NCBI RefSeq assembly: GCF_024693525.1
Contig: NZ_JAILKR010000091.1
Span: 1-29,940, forward strand
Length of the DNA: 29,940 bases
Direction: 5' to 3'
Source: Selenomonas sp.
Lineage (GTDB): Bacteria; Bacillota_C; Negativicutes; Selenomonadales; Selenomonadaceae
Below the pieces are notes generated by a model. It ran no database searches and was not told the DNA's origin. It worked only from the letters and a program-made list of their open reading frames with translations. This document shows, in pieces, positions 22,560 through 29,940 of this stretch. A program made the translations under genes and the position numbers. Within the stretch, counting starts at the first letter, position 1. Each line of letters begins with the position of its first letter.

Positions 22560-22575
22560 TGTGATTTATATCACA
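22560..22575. promoter_or_regulatory. CRP/FNR-type palindrome at the cbiK start site
   Basis: TGTGATTTATATCACA matches TGTGA-N6-TCACA exactly. It begins seven bases after the -10 of the cbiK leader promoter and covers the expected start site, a position for repression. The regulator would be a member of the CRP/FNR family. Confidence 0.55.
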
Positions 22576-22581
22576 ATAGAC

Positions 22582-22610
22582 ATTATATTACTTCAAAAAA
22601 ATACTGTCAA
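22582..22610 (-). promoter_or_regulatory. Consensus sigma-70 promoter of the cbiK leader
   Basis: On the minus strand TTGACA (22610-22605), a 17-base spacer with seven T, and TATAAT (22587-22582): a perfect match in both boxes. The transcript enters the cobalamin riboswitch about 35 bases later. The promoter lies just past the stop of the SHMT-like gene. Confidence 0.9.
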
Positions 22611-22615
22611 TGATA

Positions 22616-23947
22616 TTAATCATCAAACCCAAAGAGATGCCGCAGGAAGCTCTTCTTATTGGCAGCATACAGTTCCCGGGAATAGTTGATATTCTGGGAA
22701 CTATAGAGCGGATTGACAATATTCTTCCGCGGCAGCCATTCCTCTGAAAAAAGCGGTTTCGTAAAAACGATTTCTGCCAAGGACTGACGGATTTTGGCAA
22801 TCTGTTTGGAATCAATATCCGGAACAATGGCCTTGGTCAATAGCCGTCCCACTTCCACCATTTCCTCTTCCTTGATGCCACGGGTCGTCGGAATCAGGCT
22901 GGAAAGCCGCAGGGCAGGAATCGTCTTATCATCGTCAAAGGTCATGATGTTGTCGCATTTGACAATGAAACCGGCTTGCTTGACCTGGGCCAGGAAAGCG
23001 CCGCGATCCTTACAATGCACTTCAGGAGCTACATATTGGCTGTTGGTGCCATGATAAACGATATTAAGCCCATTTTCCTTAAGGGAATTCATCAAGGCAT
23101 TGGCATTGTTGAGACACTGCTGGCAGTAATTGCCAAATTCTTTAGTCTCGGCCTCCCGGAAGGCAATGCAAAGGGCCGCCAGAATATTTTCCTGCAGATA
23201 TACATGCCCGGTATTGATGGCAATTTCATTTAGCCGGTCGACATTTTCACTGTTTGTCAGAATAACCGCGCTTTGCGGCCCCCGTAGCGTGTCGTGCGTA
23301 TAAAAGGTTACGACATCCGCATGGGGTACCGGCGAATGCATGAGTTTTGCCGCCACCATGCCTACCACCGCACTCATATCCACCCAGAGCACGGCCCCCA
23401 CCCCATGGGCAATCTGGGCCAGCTTCCGGTAATTGACATCTTTGGGATAGTTTATGGGCGAGAAGATTATCATCTTCGGTTGGCATTCCTGCGCCAGCGC
23501 TTCGATATGGCGGTAATCCAGATGCTGAGTCTCCGGCTCGATGCTGTACTTCACGAAATTATACTTCATGTCATCCGTGTAGCAATACTCCTGCTTGCGC
23601 AGGTTAAAAGACATAATGGTGTCCCCGGTATGGACAAAGCTGTGAAAGACAATCTGGGATGCTGCCACCAGGTTGCTGATACGCACGATGGCGGCCTCAC
23701 TGCCAAAAAGCTTTTTGGCCCGCTCAATGGCCAGCGTCTCCAGGCGGCTGCAGGTCAATACATCGTGATAGTCCATATAGGTATTGCTTAAGAGGCTCCC
23801 CTTCAGATAAGAGCAAAAGGGCGAGGCATAATTCTCGTTGGGTAAAAGCGACAATGTATAGCGCTGGGTCTTCAATTCCATCTGTATAAAGTCAAACAGT
23901 TCGGGGTCAAAGGCTTCAATCCCCCGAATGATTTTTTCGCGTTCCAT
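22616..23947 (-). CDS. Serine hydroxymethyltransferase homologue lacking the PLP lysine
   Basis: A 443-residue fold-type I protein clearly related to GlyA along its length: LLPNENYAS near residue 35, ERAKKLFGSEAA, HTGDTIMSF, ADVVTFYTHDTLRGP, and a C-terminal RLSSLIPTTRGIKEEEM. In true GlyA the motif is THKTLRGP with the lysine that binds pyridoxal phosphate; here the codon at 23293-23291 is GAC, Asp219. Other active-site parts differ too: the DMAH-type motif reads VDMSAVVG, keeping the Asp but losing the His, and the GSQAN-type loop reads SNLVAAS. The gene is intact with AGGAGG before the ATG. It lies 39 bases after a DASS transporter gene in the same direction. A non-enzymatic or altered role is likely, not one-carbon transfer. 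Confidence 0.85.
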   Translation of the reverse strand: MEREKIIRGIEAFDPELFDFIQMELKTQRYTLSLLPNENYASPFCSYLKGSLLSNTYMDYHDVLTCSRLETLAIERAKKLFGSEAAIVRISNLVAASQIVFHSFVHTGDTIMSFNLRKQEYCYTDDMKYNFVKYSIEPETQHLDYRHIEALAQECQPKMIIFSPINYPKDVNYRKLAQIAHGVGAVLWVDMSAVVGMVAAKLMHSPVPHADVVTFYTHDTLRGPQSAVILTNSENVDRLNEIAINTGHVYLQENILAALCIAFREAETKEFGNYCQQCLNNANALMNSLKENGLNIVYHGTNSQYVAPEVHCKDRGAFLAQVKQAGFIVKCDNIMTFDDDKTIPALRLSSLIPTTRGIKEEEMVEVGRLLTKAIVPDIDSKQIAKIRQSLAEIVFTKPLFSEEWLPRKNIVNPLYSSQNINYSRELYAANKKSFLRHLFGFDD

Positions 23948-23986
23948 AGATATTCCTCCTCGATTCAGGCTAATATTCCGCTATCC

Positions 23987-25255
23987 TCATCCTGGGAAGA
24001 AAGGCCAGAATATCGGAATGACCACCACGCATACCAGCAGGGCCACGATGACCATCGGAATGCCGACTTTGACATAATCGATAAACCGGAATTTACCAGG
24101 CCCCAGCACCAACGTATTCGGCGGCGTTGCCACCGGTGTCGTAAAGGCGCAGGAAGCGGCAATGCCGATGGTCATGAGCACGGGATAGGGCGACGCCCCG
24201 ATGGATTGGGCAATCGAAATGCCAATCGGTGCCAAAAGGGCGGCCGACGCCGTGTTGCTCATAAACTGCGTAAGGCCGCAGGACAAGATGAACATCGCCA
24301 CGACGATAATCATGGGCGAAGGCTCTGAGCCGATAAGGCCAATGACAAAATCGGCAATCATCTTGCCCGCACCGCTCTTGTCCATAGCACTGGCCAGCGG
24401 CAGCATGCCGGCGAACAGAAAAATCGTAACCCAGTCAATCCCCTGATAGGCTTGCTTTTCGGTCACGCACCCCGTCAACACGCAGGCCAGGGCACCGATA
24501 ATAGCCGAAGTCTGCATGGGCACACCAATATCCTTCTCCAAGACCATCGCCACGACTACACAAACCAAAATAATAGCACAAATGAGCATCTTGCGCGGAT
24601 TTTCCGGTTCCGCTGACTCCTGGTCGAACAAGTTATTATCGGCATAATTATGCGGGCATAAACGCCGTCCCGCTGTCATCATGTACAAAACACCAGCAAG
24701 TGACAGCGGAATACCGATAAGGGCGAATTCAAAGAAACCAAAGGGACTGTAGCCCGAAGTCTCCAGTGTAGCACTCATAAGGATATTCGGCGGCGTACCG
24801 ATAAGGGTAAGGGTACCACCGACATTTGCCGCCAATGCCATTCCCATGAGCTGTGACGACACGGGAATGTGGGCGGCAATGCAAATCTGCACCACCACCG
24901 GCATCAGGCAGGCCACCGTCGCCGTATTTGACGAAATGCCGGACAGAACGATGGTGATGACCATCAAGGCCAGCATCAGTTTCTTTTCATCAGTACCAGC
25001 TTTCTTTACGACCGTGACGCCAATTTTCTGCGCCAGTCCCGTCTGAAACATCGCTGCCCCGATGACAAACATACCCGCAAATAAAACCACCGTTGAATTG
25101 GACAGGCCAGAATAAACCTGTGCGGGCGTCAACACCCCAAACAGGCCCAGCAAGATAGCCGATCCCATGGCCGTAACAGCCAAAGGAATAAGTTCCGTAG
25201 CAAAGAAGAACCCCGCTACGCAAAGCACACATAAGGTAATCACCGCAGAATCCAT
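23987..25255 (-). CDS. DASS-family (SLC13) sodium/anion symporter
   Basis: A 422-residue transporter with about 11-12 hydrophobic segments and both SNT signatures: SGISSNTATVACLMPVV in the first half and MSNTASAALLAPIGIS in the second, each with its following IGTPPN-type loop (TLIGTPPNILM; ATPPNTLVLG). These bind sodium and carboxylate in the VcINDY structure. Likely substrates are C4-dicarboxylates, sulfate or a similar anion. GTG at 25264 opens the frame, but AGGAG lies eight bases before the ATG at 25255. It is the first gene of a pair with the SHMT-like gene. Confidence 0.88.
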   Translation of the reverse strand: MDSAVITLCVLCVAGFFFATELIPLAVTAMGSAILLGLFGVLTPAQVYSGLSNSTVVLFAGMFVIGAAMFQTGLAQKIGVTVVKKAGTDEKKLMLALMVITIVLSGISSNTATVACLMPVVVQICIAAHIPVSSQLMGMALAANVGGTLTLIGTPPNILMSATLETSGYSPFGFFEFALIGIPLSLAGVLYMMTAGRRLCPHNYADNNLFDQESAEPENPRKMLICAIILVCVVVAMVLEKDIGVPMQTSAIIGALACVLTGCVTEKQAYQGIDWVTIFLFAGMLPLASAMDKSGAGKMIADFVIGLIGSEPSPMIIVVAMFILSCGLTQFMSNTASAALLAPIGISIAQSIGASPYPVLMTIGIAASCAFTTPVATPPNTLVLGPGKFRFIDYVKVGIPMVIVALLVCVVVIPIFWPFFPG

Positions 25256-25318
25256 ACATTTCACTCCTCACTTATTCAATTGTCACTATGTCGTCTGGGA
25301 GTCAGTACTCATAGCATT

Positions 25319-25347
25319 TTTATATTATCTTTTTCATTCTATACCAA
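25319..25347 (-). promoter_or_regulatory. Probable promoter of the DASS/SHMT-like pair
   Basis: On the minus strand TTGGTA (25347-25342), a 17-base spacer and TATAAA (25324-25319), 64 bases before the start codon. The match is moderate. Confidence 0.5.
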
Positions 25348-25419
25348 AACTTATCATTCCTCTTATTTTTTAGTTATCAAAAAGACGTGTTTACGGAATC
25401 GATTTTATTACAAACAAAA

Positions 25420-25454
25420 GCAGCCTTCCTCACCGAAATCGTGAAGAAGGCTGC
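25420..25454 (-). terminator. Terminator of the peroxide-defence operon
   Basis: GCAGCCTTC plus TCAC on the left (from 25420) pair with GTGA plus GAAGGCTGC (to 25454) around a short loop, with one or two mismatches. TTTTGTTTG follows on the minus strand. It lies 12 bases past the glutathione peroxidase stop. Confidence 0.85.
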
Positions 25455-25465
25455 CTTGTATAGGA

Positions 25466-26011
25466 TTATAGTAATTTTTCAACTTCTTTAGCCATATCCG
25501 CAGGAGCGAAGGTTGGCTCAAAACGGGCCACCACGTTTCCCTCTCTATCTACCAGGAACTTGGTGAAATTCCATTTGATGGAATCGCCTTCCAAATATTC
25601 CGGGAAATTCTGCTGAAGGGCTTCCATCAGCTTGGCGGCGATAGGATGAGATTCATCAAACCCCTGGAACCCCTGCTGCTCGATTAAGTATTGAAAGAGT
25701 GGCTGAGCCGTTTCACCGCGCACATCACCCTTCTCAAAAATCTGGAAGGTCACACCATAGTTAAGGCGGCAAAACTCCTGTACTTCGCTGTTACTGCCCG
25801 GCTCCTGCTCCGCGAACTGATTGCAGGGGAAGCCCAGGATTTCCAGTCCCTGGCTCTTGTACTTCATATAGAGGTCCTGCAGCTCCTTGAACTGGGGCGT
25901 GAAACCGCACTTAGAGGCCGTATTGACGATTATCAGCACCTTGCCCTTATAATCAGCCAGAGATTTTTCCACACCCTTATTGGTCTTTACCACAAAATCA
26001 TAAATCCCCAT
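25466..26011 (-). CDS. Glutathione peroxidase family protein (probably thioredoxin-dependent)
   Basis: A 181-residue peroxidase. [11 protein letters not shown] places the peroxidatic Cys at 35 (Cys, not selenocysteine), GFPCNQF holds the Gln at 65 and WNFTKF the Trp/Asn. [14 protein letters not shown] gives a resolving Cys at 81, as in enzymes that use thioredoxin rather than glutathione. AGGAG lies eight bases before the ATG at 26011; an ATG at 26017 is too close. It is the last gene of the operon and can be served by the thioredoxin reductase two genes upstream. Confidence 0.93.
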   Translation of the reverse strand: MGIYDFVVKTNKGVEKSLADYKGKVLIIVNTASKCGFTPQFKELQDLYMKYKSQGLEILGFPCNQFAEQEPGSNSEVQEFCRLNYGVTFQIFEKGDVRGETAQPLFQYLIEQQGFQGFDESHPIAAKLMEALQQNFPEYLEGDSIKWNFTKFLVDREGNVVARFEPTFAPADMAKEVEKLL

Positions 26012-26046
26012 AATCATTCTCCTCTCTTACCGCTAATTATTATCAA

Positions 26047-26277
26047 TCAAAGGCCCAACAATTCGTCCAACTTAGCCTTGTCAAAACTCAGCACATAATC
26101 CTTGTCATTGGCCGTGGTAATGGGAACCATGGTGTCTCCCGTCAGCTCATAGCAAGCATCACGGTCCGCGTCGTTTTCCTCGATATTGTGCTCTTCAAAT
26201 TCCACATTCTTGCTCTTCAGATACTTCTTGACCTTTTCGCACCAAGGACAATCATTGATTGAATATACTTTTACCAT
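26047..26277 (-). CDS. Glutaredoxin-like protein
   Basis: A 76-residue single-domain redox protein with CPWC at Cys10-Cys13 (SINDCPWCEKVKKYL) and TMVPITT as the cis-Pro loop. The length and motif fit the small NrdH/glutaredoxin-like group, some of which are reduced by thioredoxin reductase. The start overlaps the last seven bases of trxB, so the two are translated together, which supports TrxB as its reductant. Confidence 0.9.
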   Translation of the reverse strand: MVKVYSINDCPWCEKVKKYLKSKNVEFEEHNIEENDADRDACYELTGDTMVPITTANDKDYVLSFDKAKLDELLGL

Positions 26278-27218
26278 ACTTCATTACCCTCCTTCAATTT
26301 TACCAAATATTTCTCAGCCAGCAGAGCAGCCGCCGTGCCATCAGCAGCAGCGGTAGTCAGCTGGCGGATTTCCTTTTCCCGCACATCGCCGGCGGCAAAT
26401 ACGCCGGGAATAGTGGTGCGGCAATCCTCCCCTGCTTCAATGCGACCGCTATCAGTCAGCGGCAGTTCCTCCTGGAAAAGCGCCGTATTGGGCACCACAC
26501 CGATATTGACGAAAATTCCATCTACCGGCAGACTGCGGGTCTCGCCTGATATTTTGTCCAGCACCTCTATGCTCTCTAACCGCCCATCACCCTGCAGGCT
26601 CTTGATTTCCGTCTGCAAGAAGATTTCTGCCTTGGGATTTTCCTTTAATCGCTTTTGGGAGACTTCATCGGCCCGGAAATCCGAGCGATGTATCAGATAG
26701 AGCTTACTGGCATACTTAGTGAGGAAATTAGCGGCATCCACGGCAGCATTGCCACCGCCCATGACGGCAATCACCTTATCCTGATACATGTGCCCGTCAC
26801 AGAGTTCACAGTAATGCACGCCCTTGCCAGCGAATTTTTTCTCCTCCGGCAGAGGCAGCTTGCGACGGTTCATGCCCGAGGCAATGATGATGACATCGGC
26901 CTCATAGAAATGCTCCTCCGTCTCCACCAGTTTTGGCTGCCCTTTAAGGCTCACCTTCACAATGGAGTCAAACTCATCAATGACCGCCCCAAAACTTTCC
27001 GCCTGCTGTTGCAGAGTGCCCATAAGTTCCTTGCCGGAAACCTTGGCAAAGCCCGGATAGTTCTCAATGCCGGTTGCATTGGCAATCTGTCCGCCGATGA
27101 TACCATTTTCCAGCACCAGCACATCAAGGTTCATACGGCCGGCATAAAGGGCCGCTGTAAGCCCCGCCATGCCTGCACCAATGATGATGATATCCTTGTG
27201 AATACGTTTTTTCTCCAT
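26271..27218 (-). CDS. trxB: Thioredoxin reductase
   Basis: A 315-residue flavoprotein. IIIIGAGMAGLTAALYAGR is the FAD site, HYCELCDG the redox pair (Cys137, Cys140; most relatives have CATC), GGGNAAVDAANFL the NAD(P)H site with HRSDFRADE after it, and GVFAAGDVRE the C-terminal FAD motif. The HR...R pattern suggests NADPH. CELC instead of CATC occurs in TrxB-like enzymes of anaerobes. AAGGAG precedes the ATG. The gene overlaps the glutaredoxin-like gene and follows rubrerythrin by 42 bases. Confidence 0.93.
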   Translation of the reverse strand: MEKKRIHKDIIIIGAGMAGLTAALYAGRMNLDVLVLENGIIGGQIANATGIENYPGFAKVSGKELMGTLQQQAESFGAVIDEFDSIVKVSLKGQPKLVETEEHFYEADVIIIASGMNRRKLPLPEEKKFAGKGVHYCELCDGHMYQDKVIAVMGGGNAAVDAANFLTKYASKLYLIHRSDFRADEVSQKRLKENPKAEIFLQTEIKSLQGDGRLESIEVLDKISGETRSLPVDGIFVNIGVVPNTALFQEELPLTDSGRIEAGEDCRTTIPGVFAAGDVREKEIRQLTTAAADGTAAALLAEKYLVKLKEGNEVW

Positions 27219-27260
27219 GCCATCAGCTCCTTATCTCTAAAAAAAGGACAACAAAATGAT

Positions 27261-27803
27261 TTATTTGGCTTCCTGGAAAACGCTCTTGGGTTGGCCGCAG
27301 AGAGGGCAGACGTAATCATCTGGCTCATCGTTTATATCCCCTTCGTGCTCAAAGCCACAGACCGGACAAATATAGACTTTCCCTGCCGGAGCCTTCTTCT
27401 CTGGCTGATACTTCTCCAGGATCTTGCCGATAACCACACCATGATGACCTTCCTGCTTCGCAAAGATTTCCATCTCATCAGCAGCCTCAGCAAAGCCTGC
27501 TGCCCGTACTTTATCGGCCATAGCCTTGACCTGTACCTCGCCATTGATTTCCGCCTTCTTCACCGTACGCAGAAGGTTCCAGAAATCCTGAGGATACTTG
27601 CCATTGAGTACGGCATAGAAACCAGCATGAACCGCTTCCTGATTGGCGGATATAATGAGCTCCTCCGCAATATCATCATGCCCCTGCTCCTTAGCAAGAC
27701 GAGCCAAAGCATAATACATCATGGTGCCATTGGCCTCAGCCTGCATGATGCCCTTTACCATGTTCTCCAGCTCCGTCCCCTTCGTCAGTCCGTAAATGCT
27801 CAT
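27261..27803 (-). CDS. rbr: Rubrerythrin
   Basis: A 180-residue peroxide-reducing diiron protein of anaerobes. Residues 10-140 form the ferritin-like four-helix domain with the repeated Glu and E-x2-H ligands ([55 protein letters not shown]). The C-terminus is a rubredoxin-like iron site, ICPVCGFEH and VCPLCGQP. The open frame continues 37 codons upstream over the next gene's end, but AGGAGG stands directly before the ATG at 27803. Electrons may come from a rubredoxin or from NAD(P)H reductases. Confidence 0.93.
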   Translation of the reverse strand: MSIYGLTKGTELENMVKGIMQAEANGTMMYYALARLAKEQGHDDIAEELIISANQEAVHAGFYAVLNGKYPQDFWNLLRTVKKAEINGEVQVKAMADKVRAAGFAEAADEMEIFAKQEGHHGVVIGKILEKYQPEKKAPAGKVYICPVCGFEHEGDINDEPDDYVCPLCGQPKSVFQEAK

Positions 27804-27838
27804 AAGTTTTCCTCCTAAAATACAATACACAAACTTCA

Positions 27839-28171
27839 TTACATGGGATATTCGAACGTAGAGCCTACACCAAAGTGAATGATATATTCCTCGGCCCCGG
27901 CAACGGGAATCCAAAATCCATAGGCCCGGCCAAACGCTCCTTCATAGGCTTTATAAGCAGCTTCCTTAGTATCTGCCGCCTGATCACAAAGACAGCCCTT
28001 GTGATTCTCCGGCTTGCCGATGCTAGAGCATTTCATCTGATCGTTAAGGCCAAGGGAGGCGGCTTTTCTGTTCACCGCATGAATCTGACGGTCTTTAGTA
28101 ATCAGCATGATAGGTTCCGGAAAATTATCCCACATCATATGAAAGGCTTTGATGATTTCCTGCTTATCCAT
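27839..28171 (-). CDS. Small PAS-like protein at the head of the peroxide operon
   Basis: A 110-residue protein reading [20 protein letters not shown] near its start, a typical PAS-domain entry, and later [19 protein letters not shown] with a C-x-C pair and [17 protein letters not shown] as closing strands. Three Cys (one in MKCSS, two in CLC) and several His could form a redox or metal/haem sensor site. It has no output domain. AAGGAG precedes the ATG. As the first gene after a perfect promoter it may report redox state for the operon, but how is unknown. Confidence 0.7.
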   Translation of the reverse strand: MDKQEIIKAFHMMWDNFPEPIMLITKDRQIHAVNRKAASLGLNDQMKCSSIGKPENHKGCLCDQAADTKEAAYKAYEGAFGRAYGFWIPVAGAEEYIIHFGVGSTFEYPM

Positions 28172-28248
28172 GTTTTCAGCTCTCCTTTAATCTTACAAAC
28201 AGTTCTTTATGCTGGCCTCTAAATCCTTCATTTCATCTTACACGCCTT

Positions 28249-28276
28249 ATTATACAGTAAAATTCCATTTTGTCAA
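28249..28276 (-). promoter_or_regulatory. Consensus promoter of the peroxide-defence operon
   Basis: On the minus strand TTGACA (28276-28271), a 16-base spacer and TATAAT (28254-28249), about 78 bases before the first start codon. Both boxes are perfect. Confidence 0.9.
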
Positions 28277-28300
28277 ATGAAATTTATAAAAATCTCATTT
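28275..28300. promoter_or_regulatory. Inverted repeat directly upstream of the operon -35
   Basis: AAATGAAAT (28275-28283) and ATCTCATTT (28292-28300) match at eight of nine positions as an inverted repeat with an eight-base gap. The position touching the -35 suits a redox regulator, but the sequence does not match the PerR box well. Confidence 0.45.
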
Positions 28301-28372
28301 CTCCGTAGTAAAACTCACGTTAACCTATGCCTGCTCCTTCAACCTGCTGGTGTCATAAAAAGCTGCTGCCGG

Positions 28373-29512
28373 TCAGTCGGATAAGTCTACATCTGGCACA
28401 ATCTGAATATCGTACTGCGGATAAGCGACCCGCATCTCCTCTTGAAGGATCCGCACACCTTCTTTATGCGGTATATCAAAACTCATGACTACGTCAAACC
28501 GCATAATCTTAGCTGTTTCATCCAAGTAAAAACCGTGAAGCTGCAAAGCCCATTCATGGGCCAGCACCAGTTTCGTCACATCAACCCGCACCCTTGCCGC
28601 CACACTGTCCTCCGTGTTGTAAGAATAGACCCCTACCGCGGCAAGAATAATGCCCGTCGCCTTGAACACCTTCATTTCCAACCGCCTAGTCAGACTATCT
28701 ACTTCTTTTACGCTCATGGTATCCGGAAGTTCCAAGTGAACCGAGGCCAAGTCCTTGTCCGGCCCGTAATTATAAATAACCAGGTCATGGGCCCCCCGCA
28801 CTTCCGGTTCATCGGACAACAACGATTTCAATTGCCGGGATGTTTCTTTATCCATACGTTTCCCCAGTATTTCATCCAAAGTGTCCCGTATCATGTCGAT
28901 ACCCGATTTGATGATGAAACCAGAAATCACGGCACCGACATAAGCCTCCAGCGATATGCCGGTTGCAATAAAGAGGATAGCCGATATAAGCACCGATAGC
29001 GAAAGCACAGCATCAAACAAAGCATCAGACCCCGAGGCAACCAAGGAACCGGAGTTTACTCTTTCCCCCTGCGCCTTGACGAATCTTCCCAATATTATCT
29101 TTACGACCACTGCTGCACCGATGATGATCAGTGCCGTCACGCTGTAATCCGGCACCTCCGGCGAAATCATTTTCTTCACGGATTCCACGGCGGCGGTGAT
29201 ACCTGCATAAAGCACAATGCCTGCCACCACCAAAGCGCTGAGGTACTCAATCCGGCCATAGCCGAAGGGATGCTCTTTATCCGGAAGTTTCCCCGCCAGT
29301 TTCGTCCCGGCAATGGTGATAACAGAAGAAAGGGCATCGGAAAGATTATTCACCGCATCCAAGGTCACGGCGATGGAATTGGCCGCCAGGCCGATAGCCG
29401 CCTTGAAGGCTGCTAGTAGCACATTGGTCAGGATACCGATGACACTAGTCTTGATGATAATAGCGTTGCGGTCGGCTTTGTCGGCCGCCATAACAGGATT
29501 TTGATTGTCCAT
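28373..29512 (-). CDS. CDF-family cation efflux transporter with long C-terminal domain
   Basis: A 379-residue inner-membrane metal exporter. TM2 carries LDAVNNLSDALSS and TM5 SGSDALFDAVLS, the two acidic metal-site motifs; HPFGYGRIEYL lies between TM2 and TM3 as in the family. About residues 210-290 form the cytoplasmic ferredoxin-like domain (VIYNYGPDKDLASVHLEL). A further 90 residues extend beyond the usual end, with a second ferredoxin-like impression (RFDVVMSFDIPHKEG). The Asp-rich, His-poor sites leave the metal open (Mn, Fe, Zn or Co). AAGGAG precedes the ATG. It is a single gene. Confidence 0.9.
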   Translation of the reverse strand: MDNQNPVMAADKADRNAIIIKTSVIGILTNVLLAAFKAAIGLAANSIAVTLDAVNNLSDALSSVITIAGTKLAGKLPDKEHPFGYGRIEYLSALVVAGIVLYAGITAAVESVKKMISPEVPDYSVTALIIIGAAVVVKIILGRFVKAQGERVNSGSLVASGSDALFDAVLSLSVLISAILFIATGISLEAYVGAVISGFIIKSGIDMIRDTLDEILGKRMDKETSRQLKSLLSDEPEVRGAHDLVIYNYGPDKDLASVHLELPDTMSVKEVDSLTRRLEMKVFKATGIILAAVGVYSYNTEDSVAARVRVDVTKLVLAHEWALQLHGFYLDETAKIMRFDVVMSFDIPHKEGVRILQEEMRVAYPQYDIQIVPDVDLSD

Positions 29513-29641
29513 GTAGCCACTACTCCTTTATGATTGACAATTGCTGATGCTTTGAAATTCGCGAACCAACAATCATTTCCCTTTTTCTCAGCAAATATTA
29601 TTGCGTAAGTCTACCTTCTCACCCTTTTTACGCATAGAAAA

Positions 29642-29661
29642 AGCGGCCCTTTCGGACCGCT
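29642..29661 (-). terminator. Terminator of the PflA-like gene
   Basis: AGCGG-CCC (29642-29649) pairs with GGACCGCT (29654-29661) around a four-base loop with one mismatch. TTTTTCTATG follows on the minus strand, 34 bases past the stop of the PflA-like gene. Confidence 0.8.
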
Positions 29662-29694
29662 GATTTATGGGATATGACAAACGTACTTTGTTAT

Positions 29695-29940
29695 TCAGCG
29701 TTTATATCCCTGATATTCACTTGTGCGCAGGATTTCTTCTGCCCTTGCTACCATTTTCTTTGTTGGCTCTGGCACATCAGCCAAGGGGTAATCCAGCCCC
29801 AGTTCTTCGTATTTATGGATGGCCAGGCGATGATAAGGCAGTACTTCAAAGCGCTGGACATTGCCAAGCCTTGCCACAAAGTCGGACAATTTGGTAAGGC
29901 TTTCCGCATCATCGGTAATGCCCGGTACAAGGACATGGCG
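29695..29940 (-). CDS. pflA: Pyruvate formate-lyase activating enzyme, C-terminal part (cut by window edge)
   Basis: The last 81 residues of a radical-SAM activase; the start and the iron-sulphur motif lie beyond the right edge. Recognisable are RHVLVPGITDDAESL at the cut end and, further on, VLPYHRLAIHKYEELGLDYPL, the usual PflA ending. The enzyme would install the glycyl radical in pyruvate formate-lyase, fitting an anaerobic fermenter. The pfl gene is expected nearby outside the window. Confidence 0.88.
   Translation of the reverse strand, partial: RHVLVPGITDDAESLTKLSDFVARLGNVQRFEVLPYHRLAIHKYEELGLDYPLADVPEPTKKMVARAEEILRTSEYQGYKR

Noticed and set aside
26655..27818. A 387-codon open frame on the plus strand across trxB and rubrerythrin
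   Set aside because: It spans two well-supported genes on the other strand and has no recognisable protein features.

Overview
The window looks like chromosomal DNA of a diderm Firmicute of the class Negativicutes, most likely a Selenomonadaceae member close to Selenomonas. This is an inference. It rests on Firmicute-style strong Shine-Dalgarno sites, frequent GTG/TTG starts and sigma-70 promoters combined with envelope traits of an outer-membrane cell: an adhesin fragment of filamentous-haemagglutinin type, an exported CbiK-type cobaltochelatase, a histidine acid phosphatase and a D-Ala-D-Ala dipeptidase remnant. Most genes lie on the minus strand. I saw no rRNA, tRNA, CRISPR array, insertion sequence or prophage gene.

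Layout. 1-619: a poorly coding left edge with an unidentified open frame and a terminator. 620-4063: a six-helix membrane protein, a DUF488 protein, a LysR regulator and the divergent azlCD branched-chain amino acid exporter, with a clear operator between them. 4131-4506: a scar where an HxlR regulator start is joined to the end of an EamA transporter. 4582-7079: an ArsC/Spx-like protein, a DUF5662 protein and a PreA-type dihydropyrimidine dehydrogenase carrying an extra N-terminal iron-sulphur module. 7141-12383: a belt of gene erosion holding broken pieces of a HAMP/PP2C phosphatase, two STAS domains, a methyltransferase, an adhesin, a YbjN-like protein and a VanX-type dipeptidase. Only a PheC-like binding protein and an exported acetolactate decarboxylase look whole there. 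12499-15271: an alpha/beta hydrolase coupled to an L,D-transpeptidase, a PPC-domain protein and an O6-methylguanine repair protein.

15415-17000: a Fur-family repressor (probably Zur) and a ZnuA-type lipoprotein, with 7-1-7 palindromes overlapping promoter and terminator elements. 17006-18962: a small membrane-anchored protein and a histidine acid phosphatase. 18999-21127: xpt-pbuX xanthine salvage, preceded by a ZTP-type riboswitch and its terminator. 21180-22610: cbiK behind a cobalamin riboswitch, an intrinsic terminator, a sigma-70 promoter and a CRP/FNR-like palindrome at the start site. 22616-25347: a DASS-family transporter and a serine hydroxymethyltransferase homologue whose PLP lysine is replaced by aspartate. 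25420-28300: a five-gene peroxide/thiol defence operon (PAS-like protein, rubrerythrin, thioredoxin reductase, glutaredoxin-like protein, glutathione peroxidase). 28373-29940: a CDF cation exporter and the end of a pyruvate formate-lyase activase.

Three themes stand out. A palindrome of the form TTGAC-NN-GTCAA recurs in intergenic hairpins. Several loci are deletion joints between unrelated genes. The SHMT-like protein lacks its cofactor lysine and is paired with an anion transporter.
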